In this document: in pieces, positions 53,664 through 61,600 of the stretch
Position numbering within the stretch: position 1 is the stretch's first letter
Layout of the letters: the number at the start of each line of letters is the position of its first letter
Source of the DNA: Segatella copri
GTDB lineage: Bacteria; Bacteroidota; Bacteroidia; Bacteroidales; Bacteroidaceae
DNA length: 64,000 bases
Direction of reading: 5' to 3'
Assembly: GCF_949820605.1 (NCBI RefSeq)
Contig: NZ_CATKVU010000006.1
Coordinates: 2,154,501-2,218,500 of the forward strand
Translations under genes and position numbers: made by a program
The notes under the pieces: generated by a model
What the model saw: only the letters and a program-made list of their open reading frames with translations
Databases searched by the model: none
What the model was told of the DNA's origin: nothing

Positions 53664-53694
53664 TAAAAAAAACTGAATAACTGAATACTGAATA
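53664..53694. repeat. Inverted short-period repeat right of the IS
   Basis: TTAAAAAAAACTGAATAACT then GAATACTGAAT. It is the inverted partner of 52430-52465 (ATTCAGTATTCAGTTATTCA then TTTTT); both copies face the IS from outside. A third copy is coding at 43373-43395. Confidence 0.8.
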
Positions 53695-53837
53695 AGGTGC
53701 TGTGTTTTCTTCTCTTTAACTCTATGTTTTCTCTTCTGAAAAAGTATGAGTTGCGGGGCGCAAAACGGCGAGTTAGATTGTTTAACAGGTTTCGGATTGA
53801 AAGCGTGCTGAAAATCGCGCCTTATCACACGCTGAAA

Positions 53838-53869
53838 TTTGGTGGTATCGGGAAATTGGCGTATCTTTG
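53838..53869 (+). promoter_or_regulatory. Promoter of the HU-like gene
   Basis: TTTG (53838-53841) and TATCTTTG (53862-53869) are separated by 20 bp. The leader to the ATG at 54027 is about 150 nt and contains two imperfect copies of a GTTCGAAGAAAGGCT-type sequence and a CAACATTCAACATT block. Confidence 0.75.
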
Positions 53870-53979
53870 CACTGTCGTTCGAAGAAAGGCTGCACTCGAC
53901 AAAGCTTAAGCAAGCTTAGCTCTGTTCTCGTTTGCACTTTCTTTGCATCGTGATTCAAGAAAGGCTTGTGCACCCCACC

Positions 53980-54011
53980 AAGTCAACATTCAACATTCAA
54001 CATTCAACACT
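53980..54011. repeat. CAACATT short-period repeat before the HU-like gene
   Basis: GTCAACATTCAACATTCAAC then ATTCAACACT (7-8 bp period), 16 bp before the ATG and preceded by CACCCCACCAA. A sister block lies before the smalltalk gene. Confidence 0.85.
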
Positions 54012-54026
54012 AAAAAATTTAAGATT

Positions 54027-54590
54027 ATGGAAGTAAAAGGAACATTGAAATATCGTAAAGTACAGCGCACACCTCAGACTGGTGAAAACGCAGGTAAGAA
54101 GAAGTGGTATGCAACTTCGGTAACCGACCGCGAAGTGGACTTCGAGGGATTCGTATCGCATATCTCCGACCACGGCTCGCCTTACTCTCGTGGTACTATC
54201 CACGGTGTGCTGATGGATGCACTCGACCATCTGCAGGAGCTGATTCTCGACGGCAAGAGCGTGCGTCTCTCTGACCTCGGACTGTTCTCCATCGGTATGA
54301 GCTCCAAGGCGGAGGACACCAAGGAGAAGGTGACGGCTGCCAGCGTGGAGGGCGTACATCTTATTGTACGTAACACGAAGAGCTGGAGCAATGCCGAGCT
54401 GCGCAAGAAGTGCAAGATTCAGGAGTACGGCGGCTATATCGGCACCGACGAGGAGGGCACCACAGGCGGTGGCGGCACAACTCAGGGCAGCGGCTCTGAC
54501 ACCGGCCAGGGCGGCTCAGGTACTACCGGTGGCGGAACCCAAGAAGGCGGCGGAGGCGGCTCTCAGGATAGCGGCGATGGGCTTGAATAA
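54027..54590 (+). CDS. HU-like DNA-binding protein with Gly-rich tail
   Basis: The family start MEVKGTLKYRKVQRTPQTGENAGKKKWYATSVTD begins at 54027. A longer in-frame start at 53943 would translate the repeat leader (HSTFNTKKFKI) and is rejected. The 187 residues contain a DNABII/HU-IHF-type domain of the Bacteroidota variety (VSHISDHGSPYSRGTIHGVLMDALDHLQELILDGKSVRLSDLGLFSIGMSSK), ending in YGGYIG. A tail of about 45 residues rich in Gly, Thr, Ser and Gln follows (GGGGTTQGSGSDTGQGGSG). Such proteins occur next to smalltalk, amidase and VirE-N genes. It may organise element DNA; the tail function is unknown. Confidence 0.85.
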   Translation: MEVKGTLKYRKVQRTPQTGENAGKKKWYATSVTDREVDFEGFVSHISDHGSPYSRGTIHGVLMDALDHLQELILDGKSVRLSDLGLFSIGMSSKAEDTKEKVTAASVEGVHLIVRNTKSWSNAELRKKCKIQEYGGYIGTDEEGTTGGGGTTQGSGSDTGQGGSGTTGGGTQEGGGGGSQDSGDGLE

Positions 54591-54628
54591 AGCCCTCGCC
54601 TGAGGGCCGCCCCGCAGGAGCGCCTAAC

Positions 54629-54637
54629 GGGGGGGGG
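54629..54637. repeat. G9 homopolymer in the gap before the smalltalk gene
   Basis: Nine G in a GC-rich part of the 137-bp gap after the HU-like gene. It is noncoding, unlike the G9 at 9855-9863. Confidence 0.85.
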
Positions 54638-54685
54638 TGCGTCTCTCCCTAACACCTAGCGGAAGCCAGCGCATTCCCCCACCAA

Positions 54686-54716
54686 GTCAACATTCAACAC
54701 TCAACATTCAACATTA
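54686..54716. repeat. CAACATT short-period repeat before the smalltalk gene
   Basis: GTCAACATTCAACACTCAAC then ATTCAACATTA, preceded by CCCCCACCAA, 11 bp before the ATG. Sister of 53980-54011. Confidence 0.85.
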
Positions 54717-54727
54717 AAATAAAGATT

Positions 54728-54823
54728 ATGAAAGCAAATACTTGGAAAACGATTTTGCAGATTGCAATCTCCGTCCTTACAGCCATCGCTACTACGCTCG
54801 GAGTTACCAGCTGCAGCCTTTAA
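54728..54823 (+). CDS. Smalltalk protein (31 residues)
   Basis: A very short gene: MKANTWKTILQIAISVLTAI then ATTLGVTSCSL. It matches the smalltalk family of Bacteroidota micro-proteins (MK-NTWK start, a hydrophobic middle, LGTTSC-type end with one Cys). The Cys could be a lipid attachment site or simply end the membrane segment. These genes usually lie between a HU-like gene and an N-acetylmuramoyl-alanine amidase gene. Here the HU-like gene precedes it, but no amidase follows; a DUF5675 gene is on the other side of the island. Function unknown. Confidence 0.85.
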   Translation: MKANTWKTILQIAISVLTAIATTLGVTSCSL

Positions 54824-54839
54824 AGGTAAAAAGGTAAAA
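54822..54839. repeat. 18-bp direct repeat, right edge of the accessory island
   Basis: AAAGGTAAAAAGGTAAAA, identical to 41605-41622. It overlaps the smalltalk stop by 2 bp. Confidence 0.6.
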
Positions 54840-54873
54840 AAATGATGTTTTTTAAATTTTGATTCGACATAGT

Positions 54874-54909
54874 AAAGCCCTCGGTGCATAACGCATCGGG
54901 GGCTTTTTT
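54874..54909 (+). terminator. Terminator of the HU-like/smalltalk transcript
   Basis: AAAGCCCTCGGTGC and GCATCGGGGGCTTT pair around ATAAC and are followed by TTTT. Confidence 0.85.
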
Positions 54910-54941
54910 ATTTAGGTCTTAAGAACTGCTTTTAGTTATTT

Positions 54942-55544
54942 CTACAAAGAACAGAAGAAGGTAACCAGGAAGGGTACAGAAAAGTCGACACAGAAGCCAT
55001 GGAAGATGGAAACGATGATGAAACTCTCGCCCGAATATCGGGTGATGATTGGCAACGTTGTATCCATAGTCGTGGCTCCACCTACACTGATAGGTGCCAG
55101 TTTGCCGAAGTATTTTGCCAGCAGCGGAGCACACAGCAGGGTGAGAATCTCGCGGCAGATGTTGGCAAGAAGGGCGATGGTTCCCAGTTCGGCGCCCCGG
55201 TATTCGGTGATGAAGATACTCGAAAGTGAGTAATATCCGAATCCTGAACCGATTGCCAGACAATCGGTAAGCTGGCGGTGGCTCAAGATGAGAGATACGG
55301 CGGCACAACCTGCCAGCGTACCCAGAATGGTCGTCACAGGGAGCATCATCAGACGGGGATTCACCTTCTTGAAACTCTTCAGCACAGAGGTATCGCAACC
55401 GATGCTGATACCTACGCAGAACATCAGGCAGCAGAGTGCATAATAGCTCACGTCGCTATCCAGAAGACCTGCCGGAATCACATCACACAAGCCTACGATG
55501 ATGCCCAGAATAAAGAAGCTTACGATAATCAAACTGCCTTTCAT
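54942..55544 (-). CDS. LysO-family transporter, C-terminal subunit
   Basis: The 200-residue membrane protein corresponds to the C-terminal half of LysO-type lysine exporters: GLLDSDVSYYALCCLMFCVGISIGCD, GSGFGYYSLSSIFITEYRGAELGTIALLANICREILTLLCAP, and GGATTMDTTLPIITRYSGE. Six or so hydrophobic segments are present. In Bacteroidota the exporter is commonly encoded as two adjacent genes; the upstream gene covers the N-terminal half and overlaps this start by 4 bp. It probably exports lysine or an analogue such as thialysine. The start MKGSLIIVSFFILG follows the overlap. Confidence 0.85.
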   Translation of the reverse strand: MKGSLIIVSFFILGIIVGLCDVIPAGLLDSDVSYYALCCLMFCVGISIGCDTSVLKSFKKVNPRLMMLPVTTILGTLAGCAAVSLILSHRQLTDCLAIGSGFGYYSLSSIFITEYRGAELGTIALLANICREILTLLCAPLLAKYFGKLAPISVGGATTMDTTLPIITRYSGESFIIVSIFHGFCVDFSVPFLVTFFCSL

Positions 55545-55852
55545 GCCTTGCCTCCTTTCCCGGTTTCAGCGTGAGCCGACGATTTAGCCTGCTTTGCTGT
55601 AACATACTTCCACAATGCCCAAGCAAAGAGTGCACTACCCAGACTGCCTCCCAAGGTCAGGGCTATCGCCTCAAGTCCCAGGGTCTGAAGACCGCTGATG
55701 ATACGAGGGTTAGAACCTACCTCGATACCGAGCAGGAACAGGAGTACCCATATCAGAGCCGTGATAATACGGCCGATAAAACTCATTTTCTTGTTGCGGA
55801 GCAGATAGCCGGTACCTATTCCGCATAGCATAATCATTACTATCTTGAGCAT
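55541..55852 (-). CDS. LysO-family transporter, N-terminal subunit
   Basis: The 103-residue protein has three hydrophobic segments (LKIVMIMLCGIGTGYLL, IITALIWVLLFLLGIEVGSN, LEAIALTLGGSLGSALFAW) with the LysO/DUF340 N-terminal pattern LLFLLGIEVG and a charged C-terminus (TAKQAKSSAHAETGKGGKA). It overlaps the C-terminal half gene by 4 bp (ATGA), so the two are coupled and together make one exporter. The 315-bp gap upstream (55853-56167) is AT-rich; I see no gene there. Confidence 0.85.
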   Translation of the reverse strand: MLKIVMIMLCGIGTGYLLRNKKMSFIGRIITALIWVLLFLLGIEVGSNPRIISGLQTLGLEAIALTLGGSLGSALFAWALWKYVTAKQAKSSAHAETGKGGKA

Positions 55853-56167
55853 TGTTTCTTGTTTTTCTTCTTTATTTTATTGTTCGTTTTTATGAATTAC
55901 TTTACCGTAAAAAACGGATTCCCGGTCGCATTATTGCTTAATAGGCAAACTTTTCAAGTAATTGCGTCTGATCATAATGCTTACGTTTAGTTATACAAAT
56001 AAGTTTTAATTAACCTATGTTTTTAGGTTTTGTCACAAGGTAATACAAACGTTTTCATAAAAAGTACCAAAGAATCTTCATCATTAACTCTCTTTAACAC
56101 GAAGTCGTGTTCCTCATTCCATTTTTCTTTGTACTTTAGCACCCCGAAAAGAAAAAGGATATAAAAT
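55853..56167. other. Divergent gap between lysO and porX, no gene
   Basis: AT-rich sequence with a degenerate -7 match TACTTTAG (56132-56139) before porX. No good promoter for the LysO pair, no stable hairpin beyond a small CCGT/ACGG stem, and no RNA gene is evident. Confidence 0.5.
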
Positions 56168-57721
56168 ATGAGCAACGGATTATTACTTTGGATAGACGAC
56201 GAGATAGAACTTCTCAAGGCACACATCATCTTTCTGGAAAAGAAAGGATACGAGGTGCAGACGGTAAGCAACGGCCCTGATGCCATTGAACTTTGCCGCC
56301 AACAGACCTTCGACCTCATCCTGCTCGATGAGATGATGCCGGGACTCAGCGGACTGGAAACCCTACTACGCATCAAGGACATCCAGCCTGCCACACCGGT
56401 AGTGATGTGCACCAAGAGCGAAGAAGAAAACATCATGGACCAGGCAATCGGTTCAAAGATAGCCGACTATCTGATTAAACCCGTAAACCCGAACCAGATT
56501 CTGCTGTCGCTCAAGAAGAACATCCACCGCAAAGACATCGTGGCGGAGGTGACGCAGAGCGGATACCAGCAGGAGTACCAGCAGATAGCCATGCAGATGA
56601 TGGAATGCAGAAGTGCGGAAGACTGGATGGAGATTTACAGGCGACTGGTAAGCTGGGAACTGAAGCTGAGCGATACGGCAAGTCCGATGGCAGAGATGCT
56701 GGGCATGCAGAAGGAAGAGGCTAACCAGGGTTTCGCCAAATACATAGCCAAGAACTATCTCGACTGGGTGAGTCCCGACAACAGAGACCGCCATCTGATG
56801 AGTCCCGACATCTTCAAGCGCAAGATATTCCCACTGCTCGATGAAGGCAAGAAGGTGTTCCTGATTGTGATAGATAACTTCCGCTATGACCAGTGGCGCA
56901 TGCTGGCTGAAGACATCGGCGACCTGTTCGACATCGATGAGCAGCTCTACATGAGCATCCTTCCTACCGCCACGCAATATGCGCGCAACGCCATCTTCAG
57001 CGGCCTGATGCCGAACAAGATAGCCGAAATGTTCCCTGACCTCTGGGTAGATGAGGACGAGGAGGAAGGCAAGAACCTCAACGAGGCGCCGCTGATACAG
57101 ACCCAGATAGAGCGATTCAGAAAGCACCATACCTTCAGTTATCACAAGGTGAACGATTCGCAGGGTGCCGACCGCTTCCTGGAGCATTATAACGAATGCC
57201 GGAACTACGATTTGAACGTGCTGGTGATTAACTTCATCGACATGCTCTCTCACGCGCGTACCGAATCTAAGATGGTGCGCGAGCTTGCCAACAACGAGAG
57301 TGCCTACCGCAGCATCACGCAGAGCTGGCTCCGCCATTCGGTTCTCTCCGAGCTCTTCAAGCTCCTTTCGCAGAGCGATTACCAGGTAGTGCTCACCACC
57401 GACCACGGCAGCATCAGGGCATCGAAACCAATCAAGATTGTAGGCGACCGCAATACAAACACCAACCTGCGCTACAAGCTGGGCAAGAATCTGGCTTACC
57501 AGAGCAAGGAAGTTTTCACCATCAAGGAGCCTCAGCGTGCCCAGTTGCCTGCACCTAACCTGAGTACCTCGTATGTATTTGCCACAGGCGACAGTTTCTT
57601 CGCCTATCCGAATAATTACAACTATTATGTGCAATACTACAAGGATACCTTCCAGCACGGCGGCATCTCGATGGAGGAAATGCTCATACCGCTCATCACA
57701 CTGACACCGAGAAAAAGGTAA
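56168..57721 (+). CDS. porX: PorX: response regulator with alkaline-phosphatase-type domain
   Basis: The 517-residue protein has an N-terminal receiver domain (LLLWIDDEIELLKAHIIFLE, phosphoacceptor Asp54 in LILLDEMMPG, Lys in DYLIKPVNP). A helical linker follows, then a PglZ/alkaline-phosphatase-like domain from about 215 (FLIVIDNFRYDQW with Asp236, SILPTATQYARNAIFSG with Thr267 and Thr269, VLTTDHGSI). This is the architecture of PorX, which with PorY controls type IX secretion genes in P. gingivalis and hydrolyses nucleotide second messengers. porY is not adjacent, as is usual. It is followed by tsaE after a short-period repeat of 50 bp. Confidence 0.93.
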   Translation: MSNGLLLWIDDEIELLKAHIIFLEKKGYEVQTVSNGPDAIELCRQQTFDLILLDEMMPGLSGLETLLRIKDIQPATPVVMCTKSEEENIMDQAIGSKIADYLIKPVNPNQILLSLKKNIHRKDIVAEVTQSGYQQEYQQIAMQMMECRSAEDWMEIYRRLVSWELKLSDTASPMAEMLGMQKEEANQGFAKYIAKNYLDWVSPDNRDRHLMSPDIFKRKIFPLLDEGKKVFLIVIDNFRYDQWRMLAEDIGDLFDIDEQLYMSILPTATQYARNAIFSGLMPNKIAEMFPDLWVDEDEEEGKNLNEAPLIQTQIERFRKHHTFSYHKVNDSQGADRFLEHYNECRNYDLNVLVINFIDMLSHARTESKMVRELANNESAYRSITQSWLRHSVLSELFKLLSQSDYQVVLTTDHGSIRASKPIKIVGDRNTNTNLRYKLGKNLAYQSKEVFTIKEPQRAQLPAPNLSTSYVFATGDSFFAYPNNYNYYVQYYKDTFQHGGISMEEMLIPLITLTPRKR

Positions 57722-57765
57722 TGTCAGTTAATAGTTAATAGTTGATAGTTAACAGTTTATAGAAA
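57722..57765. repeat. Short-period repeat between porX and tsaE
   Basis: GTCAGTTAATAGTTAATAGT then TGATAGTTAACAGTTTATAG, a 7-8 bp period. Similar blocks lie at 20741-20772 (inverse sense) and within the DUF3987 gene. Confidence 0.75.
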
Positions 57766-57771
57766 ACATAT

Positions 57772-58182
57772 ATGAAGATAAAAATTGACTCATTAGACAC
57801 GATCCATGAAGCAGCCAAGGAATTTCTGCAGAACATGGGCGACGGCAAGGTCTTTGCCTTCTATGGCAAGATGGGAGCCGGAAAGACAACATTTGTAAAA
57901 GCCATTTGCGAAGAACTGGGCGTAGAAGATGTCATCACATCTCCTACCTTCGCCCTCGTAAACGAATATACAGCGGGCGACGGCTCACCTGTCTACCACT
58001 TCGATTTCTACCGCATCAAGAAACTCGATGAGGTATACGATATGGGCTACGAAGATTATTTCTACAGCGGCAACCTCTGTTTCCTGGAGTGGCCGGAACT
58101 GATAGAAGAACTGCTGCCGGAAGACTGCACCAAAGTGACTATCACCGTCGAAGAAGACGGAACAAGAAGCGTAGAATGGTAA
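57772..58182 (+). CDS. tsaE: tRNA threonylcarbamoyladenosine synthesis ATPase TsaE
   Basis: The 136-residue protein is a typical TsaE. It has the P-loop YGKMGAGKTTFVKAICEELG near residue 31, the conserved TSPTFALVNEY, and the FYRIKKLDEVYDMGYEDYF...LEWPE stretch of the family, followed by VTITVEEDG. It is the ATPase that with TsaB and TsaD transfers the threonylcarbamoyl group to tRNA A37. It follows porX by 50 bp and ends at a hairpin shared with trxA. Confidence 0.96.
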   Translation: MKIKIDSLDTIHEAAKEFLQNMGDGKVFAFYGKMGAGKTTFVKAICEELGVEDVITSPTFALVNEYTAGDGSPVYHFDFYRIKKLDEVYDMGYEDYFYSGNLCFLEWPELIEELLPEDCTKVTITVEEDGTRSVEW

Positions 58183-58184
58183 AC

Positions 58185-58231
58185 AAAAAAGCATCTGGCT
58201 GAGAACATATTTTCTCAAGCCAGATGCTTTT
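58185..58231. terminator. Bidirectional terminator between tsaE and trxA
   Basis: AAAAGCATCTGGCT and AGCCAGATGCTTTT form a long stem with an inner AGAA/TTCT pair, with A and T runs at both ends. Confidence 0.9.
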
Positions 58232-58252
58232 ATCATTTCCTATCCAGGCTGA

Positions 58253-58567
58253 TTACAGGAGAGCCTGGAACTTCTCGGTGAGGGTTGCCTTAGAGGCTGC
58301 GCCAACAAACTTGTCTACCAGCTGGCCACCCTTGAAGAAGAGGATGGTAGGGATATTACGAACACCAAACTCCATAGCGATGTCGTCGTTCTCCTCTACA
58401 TCACACTTGCCTACTACCAACTTGCCGTCAAACTCCTCAGCAAGTTCTGATACGATAGGAGCAATCTGGCGGCAAGGACCGCACCATGTTGCCCACAAAT
58501 CTACTACCAATGGCAGTTCGCCATTCTTGTAGCTCTCGAAATTCTCGGTTGTAATTGTTACTTCCAT
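58253..58567 (-). CDS. trxA: Thioredoxin
   Basis: The 104-residue protein is a classic thioredoxin with the active site LWATWCGPCRQIAP near residue 27-35, the buried Asp in LPLVVDLW, and the cis-Pro loop VRNIPTILFF. It reduces disulfides in cytoplasmic proteins such as ribonucleotide reductase. It has no signal peptide (MEVTITTENFESY). It follows dnaE by 36 bp on the minus strand and may be cotranscribed with it. Confidence 0.97.
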   Translation of the reverse strand: MEVTITTENFESYKNGELPLVVDLWATWCGPCRQIAPIVSELAEEFDGKLVVGKCDVEENDDIAMEFGVRNIPTILFFKGGQLVDKFVGAASKATLTEKFQALL

Positions 58568-58603
58568 TTTTCTAAACTTTTAAATATTAAACTAAAATTA
58601 TCT

Positions 58604-61600
58604 CTAATTGATCTGATAGCTCATCTTAGGATGCTGCTCGATATACTGAATGAGGGCATGGCCCACGCCTACCGTATGCTCACGGGCACGCATCAGCAGA
58701 TAGGTATTGCTGTCTACATCATGTATCTGGAAAAAGAGCTGCGCCTTGCCCTCGTCATTCTCCAGAATGGTCTGCAGGTCGCTAACCATCGTTTCATCTA
58801 TCGCATCGCTCTCCACATTGATGGTGAAGCGGTCGATGCGGTTCTCCTTGACCGTCTGCAGATACTCTACATTGCCTATCTGGAAATCGAGATAGTTGGC
58901 ATTGCCGTAACGGGAAACGCACTTGGCGGTGATGTAGATGGTGCTGCCTTCAACCATGATGCCGCGCCACTTGCCCCAGTCCTCGCCAAAGAGAGCCAGC
59001 TCGCCTGAACCCTCAAAGTCTTCGAGCGTAACGAAACCGCACGGCTTGCCCGTCTTGGTAAACTTCGACTTCACACCCGTGATAATGCCGCCCAGCACCA
59101 CATCCTCCTTCTTTGCCAGCTCCTGCTTGTCGCCCAGTTCAGAGCAATGGGTATTGCAGAGGGAATTGAGGATGATGCTGTACTCATCGAGCGGATGGGC
59201 AGAAAGATAGATGCCCACAAGCTCGCGCTCACGGTTCAGACGTTCGATGGTGCTCCAGCTCTCTGCATCAGGAATAGGCGGCGTAGCTATCTCTATCGCC
59301 TCGGTACCGCCAAAGAGTGAGTTGGCAGCCTCGTGCTGCTCCTGCTGGAAGAGCTGACCGTAGCGCACCAGCGTATCAAGGAAAGTTTCGCCCTTGTTGT
59401 TCTTGCCGAAGAACTGCTCGCGACGGATGCCAAAGCTGTCGAAACCGCCACTCAGCGCCAAGGTTTCGAAAGCCTTGCGGTTCACGCTGGAGTAATCTAC
59501 ACGCTCGGCAAAATCGAAGATGCTCTTATAAGGTCCGTTCTTCAGACGCTCTGCCACGATGGCATCGGCTGCCGGAGCACCCATACCCTTGATGGCTGAA
59601 AGACCGAAACGTATCTCTCCATGCTCGTTCACACCGAACACGCGGTAACTCTCATTCACATCCGGACCCAAGGTCTTGATGCCCATCGACTGGCACTCCT
59701 CCATCAGCTTGGTGATTTCGGTAATCTGTGCAAAGCGTCGGGTCATCAGCGCCGCCATATATTCGGCAGGATAGTGTGCCTTGAGATAGGCAGTCTGGTA
59801 GGCTACCCACGAATAACAGGTGGCATGAGACTTGTTGAAGGCGTAGGAAGCAAACTTCTCCCAGTCGCCCCATATCTTCTCCAGCACCTTCGGGTCGTGG
59901 CCGTTCTCCTGTCCCTGTTTGATAAACTTAGGCTTCATCGCATCTACGATAGCCTTTTTCTTCTTACCCATCGCCTTACGCAGGGCATCTGACTCGCCTC
60001 GGGTGAAGCTCGCCAACTGACGGGAAAGAAGCATCACCTGCTCCTGATAGACCGTGATGCCGTAGGTATCCTTCAGATACTTCTCCATACACGGAATATC
60101 GTATGTGATCGCCTGCTTGCCGTTCTTGCGGGCAATGAAATCAGGGATATAATCCATAGGTCCCGGACGGTAGAGGGCGTTCATGGCGATGAGGTCCTCG
60201 AATACCGTAGGCTTCAGCTCACGGAGATACTTCTGCATACCCGGCGACTCGAACTGGAAGGTTCCGATGGTCTGACCGCGCTGATAGAGCTGATAGGTCA
60301 GTTCGTCATCGATAGGGATGGTATCGAGGTCAACGACATCGCCCGTAGTCTGCTTGATAACCTTGCATGCCTCCTTCATCTCGGAGAGGGTCTTCAAGCC
60401 CAGGAAGTCCATCTTAATCAGACCGGTGGTCTCGATGACATGGCCGTCGTACTGCGTTACCGCCGTCTTCAGTCCCGGGAAATCAGGGTCATCGGCAGTT
60501 GATACAGGCACCCAGTTGCTGATAGGGTCGCGGCAGATGATGAATCCGCAGGCATGGATACCCGTGCCTCGGATGGTTCCCTCGAGCATCTTGGCATACT
60601 TGATGGTATTGCTCTCGCGGGGATCGTTGGAGAACTCAGCCTCGCGCAGCTCTGGGGTATATTTGATGGCATTGGGCAGGTTCATCTTGGCACCGTCAGG
60701 CAAACGGTCCGGGATAGCCTTGCAGAGTGCATTCGCCTTATCCAACGGCAACTTCTCTACACGCGCCACGTCCTTGATGGAGTTCTTCGTCGCCATGGAA
60801 CCATAGGTTATGATATGGGCACAGTTCTCATGACCGTACTTATCCATTACCCATCTCAGCACCTTGCCTCGGCCGTCATCATCAAAGTCGGTATCAATAT
60901 CCGGAAGGTTCACACGGTCTGGGTTCAGGAAACGCTCAAACAGGAGGTCGTACTTCAATGGGTCAATCTTGGTAATGCCCAAGCAGTAAGCCACCACCGA
61001 ACCTGCCGCAGATCCACGTCCCGGGCCCACCATCACGCCGAGTTCCTCGCGCGCCGCCCTGATGAAGTCTGATACGATGAGGAAGTAGCCCGGGAAACCC
61101 ATGGTCTTCATCACGTGGAGCTCGAAGTTTACATGCTCGTCAACATTCTCGGGCAGCGGGTCGCCATAAAGCTTTTTGGCTCCCTCGTAGGCAAGGTGGC
61201 GAAGATATTCTGCCTCAAACTTGATACGGTATATCTTATCGTAACCGCCCAATCGGTCGATTACCTTCTGACCTTCCTCTGGTGGCAGCGGGTTCTTGCC
61301 GTTCTCATCAGTGGTAAACTCCTTGTAGAGGTCTTCTTCTGATACCTTCTGTCGCAACTGCTCCTCGGTACCGAAACTCTCCGGAATCGGGAAGAAAGGC
61401 ATGATAGGACCATGGTCGATGCTGTAAATCTCCACCTTATCTAATACTTCGAGGGTATTGGAAAGTGCTTCGGGGATATCCGAGAACACCTCGTTCATCT
61501 CCTGGCGGGTCTTGAACCATTCCTGCTTGGAATAGCGCAGACGGTTAGGGTCGTCGAGATCCTTGCCGGTAGCGATACAGAGCAGATGGTCGTGAGCCTC

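Noticed and set aside
53640..53909. Short frames on both strands right of the IS element
   Set aside because: They read through short-period repeats and the HU-gene promoter; no homology pattern and no plausible start signal.
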